Origin: Paraburkholderia sp. BL9I2N2
GTDB lineage: Bacteria > Pseudomonadota > Gammaproteobacteria > Burkholderiales > Burkholderiaceae
Length of the DNA: 64,000 bases
Assembly: GCF_004339745.1 (NCBI RefSeq)
Contig: NZ_SMGP01000001.1
Location: forward strand, 682,001-746,000
Direction of reading: 5' to 3'
The translations under genes and the position numbers were made by a program. Positions 1 to 8,490 of the stretch are shown piece by piece (position 1 is the stretch's first letter; the number at the start of each line of letters is the position of its first letter). The notes under the pieces were generated by a model. It was not told the origin of the DNA, did no database searches, and saw only the letters and a program-made list of their open reading frames with translations.

Positions 1-1
1 G

Positions 2-1048
2 GTGCGCCAGGTCGAGCAGCAGCATTCGCGCTTCATCCAGGCGATCCAGGCCTCGCCGAACGGCGTGGCGATGCTCGACGATCACGATCAGATCGAGTGG
101 TGCAACGCGATCTCCGAACTCCATTTCGGGCTGGATGCGAAGCGCGATCTGCGCCAGCACATCACGCATCTGGTGCGTCAGCCGGACTTCGTTCGCTATC
201 TGAATTCGTCCCGCTACGAAGAAATGCTGATCATGCGCGGCATGGGCGACAAGCGCCAGAACGTGCTGTCGGTGCAGGTGTTTCCGTACGGCGAGAATCG
301 CAAGCTGGTGCTCTCGCAAGACATTACCGAACTCGAGCGGACCGACGCCATGCGGCGCGATTTCGTGGCCAATGTTTCGCATGAACTGAAGACGCCGCTC
401 ACGGTGCTCTCGGGTTTTCTGGAAACCATGCGCGAGTTGCCGTTGAGCGAAGGCGAGCGTTCGCGCTATCTCGAACTGATGGAGCAGCAGGCTTCGCGCA
501 TGCGCCATATCGTCAGCGATCTGCTGGTGCTCGCCAAACTCGAAGGCGACAACAAGCCGCCGAGCGATCAGATGATCGATATGCGCGCGGTGTTGCGGCA
601 TCTGCGCGACGACGCGGAAAACCTGTCGAGCGATCATCACAAGATCGTGTTCGATGCCGACGAAGGGCTCACCGTCACCGGCGTCGAAACGGAAATTCTC
701 AGTGCGTTCGGCAATCTCGTCACGAACGCGATTCGTTACACGCCGGACGGCGGTGCGATCAAGGTGGCTTGGCACGCGCAAGGCGGCAATGCGGTGTTTT
801 CCGTGACGGACAGCGGACTCGGCATTCCCTCTGCGGACATTCCGCGGTTGACCGAGCGTTTCTATCGCGTCGATCGCAGCCGTTCACGCGACACCGGCGG
901 TACGGGCCTCGGCCTCGCGATCGTCAAGCACGTGCTGCAACGTCACGATGCGCAACTCGATGTGAAGAGCGAAGAGGGACGTGGCAGCACGTTCACCGTG
1001 CGCTTCCCGGTGTACCGCACGGCGCGCCGGCAACCTGCGCCGGCTTGA
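2..1048 (+). CDS. phoR: Phosphate regulon sensor histidine kinase PhoR (5' end outside window)
   Basis: Membrane histidine kinase that phosphorylates PhoB under phosphate limitation. The visible 348 residues start in or before a PAS-like domain (about 10-110). The HisKA phosphoacceptor motif VSHELKTPL follows (His about residue 127), then the N box (NLVTNAIRYTP) and the G boxes DSGLGIP and GGTGLGLAI. The frame runs to the left edge, so the N-terminal membrane part is missing here and the GTG at position 2 is not the true start. Its neighbour ppk is a classic partner in phosphate metabolism. The family match is strong. The PhoR subfamily is inferred from domain order and from the ppk/ppx neighbours. 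Confidence 0.88.
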   Translation: MRQVEQQHSRFIQAIQASPNGVAMLDDHDQIEWCNAISELHFGLDAKRDLRQHITHLVRQPDFVRYLNSSRYEEMLIMRGMGDKRQNVLSVQVFPYGENRKLVLSQDITELERTDAMRRDFVANVSHELKTPLTVLSGFLETMRELPLSEGERSRYLELMEQQASRMRHIVSDLLVLAKLEGDNKPPSDQMIDMRAVLRHLRDDAENLSSDHHKIVFDADEGLTVTGVETEILSAFGNLVTNAIRYTPDGGAIKVAWHAQGGNAVFSVTDSGLGIPSADIPRLTERFYRVDRSRSRDTGGTGLGLAIVKHVLQRHDAQLDVKSEEGRGSTFTVRFPVYRTARRQPAPA

Positions 1049-1067
1049 ACGTACATGCATCGACCTG

Positions 1068-1096
1068 AAAAAAGCCCGCATGTTGCGGGCTTTTTT
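1068..1096. terminator. Bidirectional intrinsic terminator between phoR and ppk
   Basis: A perfect 13-bp inverted repeat (AAAAAAGCCCGCA, loop TGT, TGCGGGCTTTTTT) lies between the convergent phoR and ppk genes. It has a six-base T run on either strand, so it can serve both. Confidence 0.92.
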
Positions 1097-1142
1097 ACGC
1101 GTGTCTGTCGCTAGCTCGCCAAAGCGAGTGCAATCACTAACG

Positions 1143-3206
1143 TTACGAACAGAATTTCCCCAGCAGGCTCATCTGCGCGTTGCGCGAGGACTTGCCCGGC
1201 CGGCGGCGCCGATAATGCCCGTCGCTTTGCATGAGCCAGGCGGACTGATTGTCGCCGAGAAATGCCGACAGACCTTCGGCGATCACGCGCCGCTTCAAAC
1301 GGCGATTGTTGACCGGGAACGCCACTTCCACGCGCCGGAAGAAATTGCGGTCCATCCAGTCGGCGCTCGACAGGTAGACCTGCTCCTTGCCGCCGTCGTA
1401 GAAGTAGAAAATGCGATGGTGTTCGAGAAAGCGCCCGACGATCGAGCGCACGGTGATGTTCTCCGAAAGCCCCGCCACACCCGGCTGCAACGAACACACG
1501 CCACGCACGATCAGATCGATCTTCACGCCGGCCTTCGCGGCTTCATACAACTCGGCGATCACCGTGGGTTCGAGCAGCGCGTTCATCTTCGCGACGATGC
1601 GTGCTTTCTTGCCGGCGCGCGCATGCTCGGCTTCGGCGCGAATCGCTTCGACCAGTTTCGGATGGAGCGTGAACGGCGATTGCCACAACTCGTGCAGCTT
1701 CAGTTCGCCGCCAATGCCGGTCAGCTGCTGGAACACGTGATGCACGTCTTCGCAGATTTTCTGATCGGCGGTCATCAGGCCGAAGTCGGTGTAAAGGCGT
1801 GCCGTGCGCGGATGGTAGTTGCCGGTGCCGAGGTGCACATAGCGCTTGAGCGTGGCCTTACCGCCCACCGACACGCGCCGCACGATCAGCATCATCTTCG
1901 CGTGGCACTTGTGGCCCACCACGCCGTACACCACGTGCGCGCCGACCGCTTCGAGCTGCGAGGCCCAATTGATGTTGGTTTCTTCGTCGAAGCGCGCGAG
2001 CAATTCGACCACCACCGTGACTTCCTTGCCGTTGCGCGCGGCTTGCATCAGCGCGTCCATCAGCGGCGAATCGGTGCCGGTGCGATAGATGGTCTGCTTG
2101 ATCGCGACCACGTTCGGATCTTTGGCCGCCTGCAGCAACAGTTCGAGCACCGGCTGAAAGCTCTCATACGGATGGTGCAGCAGCACGTCGCCCTGATCGA
2201 TCACGTCGAACATGTTGGCGCTGTTGGCGATCTGCGGCGGAATCGCGGGAATGTGCGGCACGAACTTCAGATCGGGGCGGTCCACCATCTCCGGCAATTG
2301 CATCAGCCGCACGAGATTGACGGGGCCGTCGGCGTAATAGCAATCCTTGTTGGACAGGCCGCTTTCGTCGAGCAGGCGCCGCACGACATGCGTGGGCGTT
2401 TCCGCCGACACTTCGAGCCGCACGGCGTTGCCCAGATGCCGCGCCGGCAATTCGCCCTGCAACGCGACACGCAGGTTGGTGATTTCATCTTCGTCGACGA
2501 ACAGTTCGCTGTTGCGCGTGATGCGAAACTGATTGCAACTGCGCACCACGAGGTTGGGAAACAGTTCGCCGACAAAGCGTTGCAATAGCGAACTCAGCAG
2601 CACGAAGCCATGCGGATAGCCCGACAGGTCTTGCGGCATGCGCACGAGCCGCGGCAGCGCGCGGGGCGCCTGCACGATGCCCATCATCGCCTGACGGCCG
2701 AACGCGTCCTTGCCTTCCAGTTCGACAACGAAGTTCAGGCTCTTGTTGAGCACGCGTGGAAACGGGTGCGCCGGATCGAGTCCGATCGGCGTGAGCACGG
2801 GCAAAAGTTCGTCGAAGAAGTAGTTGCGCGCCCATTCGGTCTGCGCTTCGTTCCACGCTTCCGTGCCGTGAAAATAGATGCCTTCTGTTTCGAGCGCGGT
2901 GAGCACCGTGTCGTGCAGCATGGTGTATTGACGATGTACGAGCTTCTGTGCGCGTTCGACCACGAGGTCGTACACGTGCTGCAGCGACATGCCGTCCGGC
3001 GACAGTGCGCCGGGGTTGTCGCGCATCTGTTCCTGTAGCCCGGCCATGCGGACTTCGAAGAATTCGTCGAGATTGCTACTGGTGATGCAGATGAAACGCA
3101 GGCGTTCGAGCAAAGGGACGGCTGGGTCGGCAGCTTGTGCCAACACACGCTCGTTGAAACCCAGAATGCCCAGCTCGCGATTCAATAAGGGGTAGCGGAT
3201 GGACAT
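1143..3206 (-). CDS. ppk: Polyphosphate kinase 1
   Basis: Reversibly makes inorganic polyphosphate from ATP. With the start at ATG 3206 (protein begins MSIRYPLLNRELG) it has 687 residues, matching the usual PPK1 length of about 690. A longer reading from GTG 3263 adds a non-conserved leader. The conserved block VHLGTGNYHPRTARLY carries the phospho-accepting His (about residue 458), and a second conserved His lies in the FLEHHRIFYF region. The N-terminal ITSSNLDEFFEVR block is also typical. It diverges from ppx, and a PhoB-box-like repeat sits upstream, suggesting phosphate control. Confidence 0.96.
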   Translation of the reverse strand: MSIRYPLLNRELGILGFNERVLAQAADPAVPLLERLRFICITSSNLDEFFEVRMAGLQEQMRDNPGALSPDGMSLQHVYDLVVERAQKLVHRQYTMLHDTVLTALETEGIYFHGTEAWNEAQTEWARNYFFDELLPVLTPIGLDPAHPFPRVLNKSLNFVVELEGKDAFGRQAMMGIVQAPRALPRLVRMPQDLSGYPHGFVLLSSLLQRFVGELFPNLVVRSCNQFRITRNSELFVDEDEITNLRVALQGELPARHLGNAVRLEVSAETPTHVVRRLLDESGLSNKDCYYADGPVNLVRLMQLPEMVDRPDLKFVPHIPAIPPQIANSANMFDVIDQGDVLLHHPYESFQPVLELLLQAAKDPNVVAIKQTIYRTGTDSPLMDALMQAARNGKEVTVVVELLARFDEETNINWASQLEAVGAHVVYGVVGHKCHAKMMLIVRRVSVGGKATLKRYVHLGTGNYHPRTARLYTDFGLMTADQKICEDVHHVFQQLTGIGGELKLHELWQSPFTLHPKLVEAIRAEAEHARAGKKARIVAKMNALLEPTVIAELYEAAKAGVKIDLIVRGVCSLQPGVAGLSENITVRSIVGRFLEHHRIFYFYDGGKEQVYLSSADWMDRNFFRRVEVAFPVNNRRLKRRVIAEGLSAFLGDNQSAWLMQSDGHYRRRRPGKSSRNAQMSLLGKFCS

Positions 3207-3269
3207 CGGCAGCGAGAATGGAATGTCAGGAAGGGAGGCGGAAAGACGCTCGGAAATTCTCACAGTATG

Positions 3270-3287
3270 ATGACGTTGTTATGACAT
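3270..3287 (-). promoter_or_regulatory. Pho-box-like direct repeat upstream of ppk
   Basis: Read on the minus strand, two 7-mers, ATGTCAT and ACGTCAT, are separated by AACA. This gives the 11-bp periodicity of a PhoB half-box pair (consensus near CTGTCAT with 4-bp spacing). It lies 64-81 bases before the ppk ATG. The repeat is seen; PhoB binding is inferred. Confidence 0.55.
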
Positions 3288-3522
3288 TCTCGATGTTTTA
3301 AATTCTACGCCGTATTCGCCGCGTGTCGTCAATATGACGCAGTGTGTATGGGACCATGGGGCACCCCCATTGCTGCGAGGTGACATCGTGAGGCCCGGTA
3401 CGCTTAGAATGGCGTCTTTGAACAGCGCGGCCGGCCATAAGGCGCCCAAGGCACCCAATGGATATGCGGCGCGCTCTGCATCCAACGCTGCCGCGCTCGC
3501 GCGCATGGAGCACGCTTACCCG

Positions 3523-5034
3523 ATGGTCAATACTCCGCAACTCCTCGCTGCCGTCGATCTCGGCTCGAACAGCTTCCGGCTGATCGTGGGCCGGGTCGAG
3601 GAAACCGACGCGGGCAGCCAGATTTATCAGGTCGATGCCTTGCGCGAGCCGGTGCGCCTTGCCGCCGGTCTGTCGCGCGACAAGATGCTCGACCGTGCTT
3701 CGCAGGTGCGCGGCTGGGACGCACTCAAGCGTTTCGGCGAGCGTCTTCGCGACTTCCATCCCGATCACGTTCGCGCGGTCGCCACCAACACGTTGCGCAT
3801 CGCCAAGAATGCCGGCGAATTTCTCGGCGAGGCGCAAGCCGCGCTCGGTTTCCCGATCGAAGTGATTGCCGGGCGCGAAGAAGCGCGCCTGATCTACGCG
3901 GGGGCAGCACACTCCGTGCCCGCGAGCCCGGGCAAACGTCTTGTGGTCGACATCGGCGGCGGCTCGACGGAATTCATCATCGGCTCGCATTACACGCCCA
4001 TCAAGATGGAGAGCCTGTATATCGGTTGCGTGAGCCATAGCCGTGCGTTTTTCCCGGCCGGCAACGTCGACGAATACACGATGCGCCAGGCCGAACTCGC
4101 CGCGGGCCGCGAAATCCAGATCATTTCCGCCGAGTACAAGAAAACCGGCTGGGAGCAGGCGATCGGCTCGTCGGGCACCGCGCGCGCATTGGCCGAACTG
4201 GTCGAGGCGAACGGCTTCAACGATCCGGGCGTCACGCATGGCATCTCGCGCGGTGGGCTCGAACGGCTCAAGCGCGCGCTGATCAAGGCGGAGAACGTCA
4301 ATCGGCTGAAGCTCGTCGCGTTGAAGGGCGATCGCGTTCCGGTGCTGGCCGGTGGCCTGTCGATCATGATCGCGGTGTTCGACGAACTCGGCGTCGACTA
4401 TGTCGATACCACGGACGGCGCGCTGCGCCTCGGCGTGCTGTACGACCTGCTGGGCCGTTCGCAGCACGAGGACATGCGCACGGTGACGGTGGAAGGCTTC
4501 ATGCGCCGCTATGGCGTGGATCGCGCGCAGGCTGGGCGCATCGGCGAACTCGCGGTGCGCTTCTACGACCAGTTCGCGGAACCCGACGAAGAACGCCGCG
4601 CGGAAAACCGCATGTTCCTCGGTTGGGCCGCTGCGCTGCACGAAATTGGGCTGTCCATCTCGCACAGCGCGTATCACAAGCATTCGGCCTATATCGCGAG
4701 CAACGCGGACATGCCGGGCTTTTCGCGCACCGATCAGGCGCGGCTCGCCGCGCTCGTGCTCGGTCACGCGGGCAAGCTCGGCAAGCTGTCGCAAACACGC
4801 GAAGTGGAGTGGCCGCTGCTGTTCTGTTTGCGGCTCGCGGCGCTGTTGTGCCGGCGGCGTGCGGATGTCGGCTTGCCGGGCATCTCGGTGGCGCAGGTCA
4901 ACGGCGGTTATGAGGTGCGCTTGCCGAACGAGTGGGTTGCGAACAATCCGTTGACCGACTACAGCCTGATTCAGGAGGCCGCGGAGTGGGAGAAGGTCGG
5001 CATTCCGTATCGCGTGGTCTATACGGACGATTGA
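3523..5034 (+). CDS. ppx: Exopolyphosphatase, Ppx/GppA family
   Basis: Hydrolyses terminal phosphate from polyphosphate (or pppGpp in GppA). The 503-residue protein starting MVNTPQLLAAVDLGSNS shows the ASKHA nucleotide-binding motifs DLGSNSFRLIVGR, ATNTLRIAKN and DIGGGSTEFIIG, followed by a GSSGTA motif and a C-terminal HD-like helical region. ATG 3523 is chosen because the conserved domain begins a few residues later; an ATG at 3505 is possible. It is divergent from ppk, so synthesis and breakdown of polyP are encoded back to back. Whether Ppx or GppA activity dominates cannot be told from sequence. Confidence 0.93.
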   Translation: MVNTPQLLAAVDLGSNSFRLIVGRVEETDAGSQIYQVDALREPVRLAAGLSRDKMLDRASQVRGWDALKRFGERLRDFHPDHVRAVATNTLRIAKNAGEFLGEAQAALGFPIEVIAGREEARLIYAGAAHSVPASPGKRLVVDIGGGSTEFIIGSHYTPIKMESLYIGCVSHSRAFFPAGNVDEYTMRQAELAAGREIQIISAEYKKTGWEQAIGSSGTARALAELVEANGFNDPGVTHGISRGGLERLKRALIKAENVNRLKLVALKGDRVPVLAGGLSIMIAVFDELGVDYVDTTDGALRLGVLYDLLGRSQHEDMRTVTVEGFMRRYGVDRAQAGRIGELAVRFYDQFAEPDEERRAENRMFLGWAAALHEIGLSISHSAYHKHSAYIASNADMPGFSRTDQARLAALVLGHAGKLGKLSQTREVEWPLLFCLRLAALLCRRRADVGLPGISVAQVNGGYEVRLPNEWVANNPLTDYSLIQEAAEWEKVGIPYRVVYTDD

Positions 5035-5064
5035 GGTCTTGCCCGCGCACTGCGCATGAATGAG

Positions 5065-5092
5065 AAAGCCCGGCAATTGCCGGGCTTTTTTT
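5065..5092 (+). terminator. Intrinsic terminator of ppx
   Basis: Stem GCCCGGCAA/TTGCCGGGC (5068-5085), preceded by AAA and followed by seven Ts. It lies 30 bases after the ppx stop and could also serve olsB from the other strand through the A run. Confidence 0.9.
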
Positions 5093-5151
5093 GTCGCAGC
5101 GTGTTTTGTTTCGCCGACGCGCATCAAAGCGCGTCGCGCGAACGAGTCCGC

Positions 5152-5964
5152 TCAGCGCGGCAGCGCATCGCCGAGGAAGTGGCGAGCGTAACGCGCGTTG
5201 ATATCGGACAAACGGAACAGCGTCAGGAAATCCGCGGTATTGAAATCGGGATCCCATGCCGGCGCGCCGCAAATCTTTGCGCCAAGACGCAGATAACCCT
5301 TCACCAGCGGCGGCGGCGCTACCTCGGCGCCCGTCTGCAGTTCATCGACCGGCAGCGGCGTGTGCGGAAACGCGCGATATTCCGGCGCGGTCAGCGCGTT
5401 GTCGCGCAGCGAGCAATACAGATTCGCCGCGTAGTGGCCGCCGTCGACCATCGCCACGCTCGCGCAGCCGAGCATCGTCTCGTAGCCGTTGTGCTTCATG
5501 TAGGCGGCGAGACCCGCCCACAGCGACATGATCACCGAGCCGCTGCGATAGTCGGGATGCACGCACGAACGGCCCACTTCGACCATCTTGGCGCGCAGGT
5601 GCGTCAGACGCGACACGTCGAATTCGCTTTCCGCATACAGGCGGCCGATACGCGCGGCCTGATGCGGTGGCAACGCGCGATACGTGCCGACCACTTTCAA
5701 CGTGTCGAGATCGCGCACCAGCAGGTGATCGCAGTAGGAGTCGAACGAATCGACGTCGAGACCCGCGGGGCCCGTCAGGCGTGCACCCATTTCGTCGGCG
5801 AATACGCGGTAGCGCAGACGCTGGGCTTCGCGCAGCTCTTCGTCGGTGCGAGCCCACGTGACTTGCAGGCGATGCTGGGCGGTGACCGTTTCCTCGGCGC
5901 GCGGCAGACGGCGCGACTCGAAGATCGAAGCGAGGGGCAGGGTAGGCGTCGGCAGTTCTCGCAT
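5152..5964 (-). CDS. olsB: L-ornithine N(alpha)-acyltransferase OlsB-like (GNAT fold)
   Basis: 270 residues resembling the hemolysin-like acetyltransferase family (Acetyltransf_5). In its OlsB branch, the enzyme transfers a 3-hydroxyacyl group from acyl-ACP to ornithine, the first step of ornithine lipid synthesis. Visible conserved features are LRYRVFADEMGARL near residue 50, the YCDHLLV and VVGTYRALPP blocks, EVGRSCVHPDYRSG around residue 145, and a C-terminal PPLVKGYLRLGAKICG segment with DFLTLF. No transmembrane segment is seen. An inverted repeat in the leader (5979-6004) may affect expression. The family is clear; the OlsB assignment is strong but based on motifs. Confidence 0.85.
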   Translation of the reverse strand: MRELPTPTLPLASIFESRRLPRAEETVTAQHRLQVTWARTDEELREAQRLRYRVFADEMGARLTGPAGLDVDSFDSYCDHLLVRDLDTLKVVGTYRALPPHQAARIGRLYAESEFDVSRLTHLRAKMVEVGRSCVHPDYRSGSVIMSLWAGLAAYMKHNGYETMLGCASVAMVDGGHYAANLYCSLRDNALTAPEYRAFPHTPLPVDELQTGAEVAPPPLVKGYLRLGAKICGAPAWDPDFNTADFLTLFRLSDINARYARHFLGDALPR

Positions 5965-6290
5965 TGGGGGGTCCTGGTCGAAAAAAGGGAGATTTCTTTT
6001 TTCGCCAATGTAGTAACGCCTGGTGACGCTCGCATGGCAAACCCATGACGATTGGATGACTGCCCGTAAGCTGCTTGCCCGCGGCTTGTAATGTCGCGAG
6101 GGGGAGCGGCGAGTGTTGTTTCCGTGCGAAACGTGGGGAATCGAGGAATGGGTGGGAGCGATTCGAGCGCCGGGACGATGCCATCCCGGCGATGTGGGTG
6201 AAGTGTGTGATCGATGCGGGCAGAGCGGCGGTGCTCGTGCGCCGCGTGGGATTTTATGGACCGCCGGTTTGGTTGAGACGCGAATCCGAT
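5965..6290. other. Intergenic region between olsB and sixA, with leader inverted repeat
   Basis: 326 bases with no supportable gene. The one visible structure is a 9-bp inverted repeat CGAAAAAAG / CTTTTTTCG (5979-6004, loop 8) in the olsB 5' leader, 15 bases before the start codon. The rest presumably holds the olsB promoter; no clear -35/-10 pair stands out. Confidence 0.5.
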
Positions 6291-6749
6291 TCAGACCAGA
6301 TCAGGACTCATGGCGGCTCGCAGCACGGCCTGGTCGTCGCCGTCGCGCTCACGGCTCGCAATCCACCACACGCCGGCTTTCTTCAGCGGCCAGCTCGCGG
6401 CGCTGTTGCCGAGCAGACGCGCGGCGACGTGACCGAGCGTCGGTTGATGGCCGACGATCACCACCGTCTGCGCGATGCCCTTGGGCCAACCGGCGGCGTT
6501 GAGCACGTCGTCCGCGCTCGCGTTGGGCGCGAGTTCGCGCACGACGCGATATTGATCGCTCAGCGTCTCGGCGGTCTGGATGGTGCGTACGGCTGGGCTT
6601 GCGAGCACCACGGCGTCGTCGGGCAGCCGCGTGCGCAGCCATTTGGCGACGTTTTGCGCCTGCTTGCGGCCACGGGTGGTGAGCGCGCGCGCGAGGTCGG
6701 TGCTGGCGATGTCTTCGGCTTCGGCGTGACGCCAGAGAATCAGATCCAT
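6291..6749 (-). CDS. sixA: Phosphohistidine phosphatase SixA (histidine phosphatase superfamily)
   Basis: 152 residues. The N-terminal MDLILWRHAEAED carries the RH(G/A) catalytic motif of the histidine phosphatase superfamily. The second catalytic His is in VVIVGHQPTLGH (about residue 117), and SPAVRTIQTAE supplies the conserved phosphate-binding Arg. The short length, without inserted cap domains, fits SixA, which removes phosphate from His in phosphorelay or PTS proteins. A GGAGA ribosome binding site lies 5 bases before ATG 6749. The in vivo substrate is inferred from family. Confidence 0.87.
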   Translation of the reverse strand: MDLILWRHAEAEDIASTDLARALTTRGRKQAQNVAKWLRTRLPDDAVVLASPAVRTIQTAETLSDQYRVVRELAPNASADDVLNAAGWPKGIAQTVVIVGHQPTLGHVAARLLGNSAASWPLKKAGVWWIASRERDGDDQAVLRAAMSPDLV

Positions 6750-6906
6750 GGGTGTCTCCTTGACTCTGGTTGCGGCGCTTGAGCCTGATCAGGCGTGCGC
6801 CAGGTTTCAGTCACTGTCTCACGCGGGCTCGCCGGGCCGCAAGGCGATGGCTCAGGCTGACCGTATAAGCGTTCCGGTATATCGCAACCACGAGCCTGAA
6901 AGCCCA

Positions 6907-6945
6907 AAAAGCAAAAACCCGCGAAGCCGGAGGCTACGCGGGTTT
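6907..6945 (-). terminator. Terminator downstream of tRNA-Pro
   Basis: On the minus strand, stem AAACCCGCG / CGCGGGTTT (6915-6923 with 6937-6945) is followed by TTGCTTTTT, just 14 bases after the tRNA CCA end. Confidence 0.85.
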
Positions 6946-6959
6946 CATGTTGCTTTTCG

Positions 6960-7036
6960 TGGTCGGAGCGAAAGGATTCGAACCTTCGACCCTCTGATCC
7001 CAAATCAGATGCGCTACCAGGCTGCGCTACGCTCCG
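6960..7036 (-). tRNA. tRNA-Pro(TGG)
   Basis: 77 nt on the minus strand. The 7-bp acceptor stem begins CGGAGCG and pairs with CGCTCCG, the discriminator is A and CCA is encoded. The D arm contains AGCGCAGCCTGGTAGCGC, the anticodon loop is TTTGGGA with anticodon TGG, and the T loop is TTCGAAT. All arms pair well. Confidence 0.97.
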
Positions 7037-7129
7037 ACGAATCCGAGATTCTACGTGGCATTGGGTGCCAGAGTCAATCACGAATTGCGCCGGTGCGAAA
7101 CGGAGGCTCGAATGCGCGATTCGGCCGCG

Positions 7130-7288
7130 TTATATGCGTCCCATCAGCAGCAACACGATCACGATGATCAGCACGACCCCGAGCACGCCGGTCGGCCGAT
7201 AGCCCCAGCCACTGCTGTACGGCCAGCTCGGCAATGCACCGATCAGCAGAAGAATGAGCACGATAAGCAGTATGGTTCCGATGGTCAT
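7130..7288 (-). CDS. Small membrane protein, DUF3309 family
   Basis: 52 residues from ATG 7288 (MTIGTILLIVLILLLIGALP), with a GGGAG ribosome binding site upstream. It has two hydrophobic helices separated by a WPYSSGWGYRPTG loop and ends LLLMGRI, the pattern of the DUF3309 family. A longer frame upstream lacks family similarity. The function of the family is unknown; it is predicted to sit in the inner membrane. Confidence 0.85.
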   Translation of the reverse strand: MTIGTILLIVLILLLIGALPSWPYSSGWGYRPTGVLGVVLIIVIVLLLMGRI

Positions 7289-7645
7289 TCGAGTTCTCCC
7301 TGTCTGGCCTGAGCCATTTGGTCTGTTGGTTCGGCGCATTCGCGCCGGGACGCTCGACGCGCAATCTGCGCGCTCCTTGCAGGCTTACATGCAGCAAGGC
7401 ATGTGCCTGAACGGAAAGCAAGCTCAGAGGGGAGAGGGCGGGCGGCTGCGTGCTTTAGCCGTGGCGCGGTGATGCGTCAGGGGAAATGGCAGGCAGGAAA
7501 AACTCGCGCGCTGATGGCGGGTGCGCGACCGCCATCGCCGCGCCAGCGCCCGACGTGCGAGCGCCGGCTCGCACGTGCGGTGCAGCGTATCAACCGTTGA
7601 ATCAGCCGGAACCGCCGCAAGCGCAGCCAGCAGCCGGTTTTCCGT
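7289..7645. other. Intergenic region without a recognisable gene
   Basis: 357 bases between two small minus-strand membrane-protein genes. Short open frames here look like GC-rich noise with no ribosome binding site or motif. The stretch next to DUF3309 must hold its promoter, but no consensus elements are evident. Confidence 0.4.
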
Positions 7646-7819
7646 TCAGTGCCGGCGACGCATCCAATGCGGCATGTGCTGATGAGTCAGCCAGTGATGG
7701 ACCATGCCTTCGCCGTTGTGTTCGCGCCGATAGGTTCTCGATTCGTAAATCGACAACACGAGCAGCACGAGCAGACCTATTCCCAGTCCGATCAGACCCG
7801 CGATCGTTTCAGCGTCCAT
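7646..7819 (-). CDS. Small single-pass membrane protein (57 aa)
   Basis: ATG 7819 follows an AGGAGACTGCC ribosome binding site on the minus strand. The product starts MDAETIAGLIGLGIGLLVLL, giving one hydrophobic helix (residues 6-24), then a charged tail rich in His and Arg with HHWLTHQHMPHWMRRRH at the C terminus. It is close to the DUF3309 gene and, like it, a tiny inner-membrane protein. The His cluster hints at metal or stress roles, but this is speculation. I recognise no family. Confidence 0.6.
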   Translation of the reverse strand: MDAETIAGLIGLGIGLLVLLVLSIYESRTYRREHNGEGMVHHWLTHQHMPHWMRRRH

Positions 7820-8001
7820 GGCAGTCTCCTGTGAGATGCGGCTGTGACTTCATAGTAGCTCACGCGTAATGAAATGGGAGGGGGCCCGCTGCTCGCCGCG
7901 GCGTCGTGGAATGCGCTTTGCAGGTAGACTCTCGGCGCTCGCGCTTGCCCGGTCACCGCCGGGCAGCCGCTCTTTCATTCTGCTTCGAGAGACTCCTGTT
8001 T

Positions 8002-8172
8002 ATGATCCGCGTTTCGATGCTTGCGTTGCTGCTGGTTGCCGGCGTTGCCGGTTGCGCGAATGGTCCGTCCGGCCATCGCGGCGGCCCGCCGCCGCAAGAT
8101 CCCGCCGACTATCACGGCGTGCCCACCGACAGCCGTCCGCCCGCCATGGTGCCTGCGCCGGTCACGCCTTGA
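8002..8172 (+). CDS. Small lipoprotein (56 aa)
   Basis: ATG 8002 gives MIRVSMLALLLVAGVAGCANG: a short signal peptide ending in a lipobox with Cys at about residue 18. A Gly/Pro-rich tail of about 38 residues ends VPAPVTP. A longer upstream reading lacks a signal. The mature peptide has no recognisable domain. It resembles the small proline-rich lipoproteins common in Burkholderiales. A strong hairpin follows at 8219-8246. Confidence 0.65.
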   Translation: MIRVSMLALLLVAGVAGCANGPSGHRGGPPPQDPADYHGVPTDSRPPAMVPAPVTP

Positions 8173-8490
8173 GCGTCGGCTGATAGCGGATTCCGCAACG
8201 GTGTGAACAGCGGAAGCGAAGCGCCGGCGCGGGCACGCCGGCGCTTCTGACCCGCGCAGACTTTTCGCGCGGAGAGCGCGGGCTGAGGTCATTCTAGGGC
8301 GAGCGTCGCGTTCGATATGTGTGCGCTTGTTTCAAGCCGTAACCGGGTGCCGCGATGCGAAATGGATGCGCGGTGGTTCGTGCCCGTTTGCCTGGGAAGC
8401 GCGATGCACCGATACGTCGGCGCGCTTGGAGGTTTGGTGCAATAGTGCGCTGGGCGAGATAAGTAGCACACGCGCATGGCGAAACGGCGC
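8173..8490. other. Intergenic region with strong hairpin at 8219-8246
   Basis: 318 bases without a gene. The hairpin has an 11-bp perfect stem (AAGCGCCGGCG / CGCCGGCGCTT, loop CGGGCA) but no T tract, so it is at best a weak or Rho-assisted end for the lipoprotein gene. The remainder, up to the MATE stop, shows nothing I can name. Confidence 0.5.

Noticed and set aside
981..2588. Long plus-strand frame opposite ppk
   Set aside because: Antisense shadow of ppk caused by GC-rich codon bias; Arg/His/Val-rich product with no motif or ribosome site. The same applies to frames opposite ppx (3298-5127), glnS (38282-40195), alaS (44618-47206) and the phosphoesterase (32578-34212).
7903..8001. Extended N terminus of the small lipoprotein
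   Set aside because: The upstream codons lack a signal peptide; the lipobox-containing signal starts at ATG 8002.
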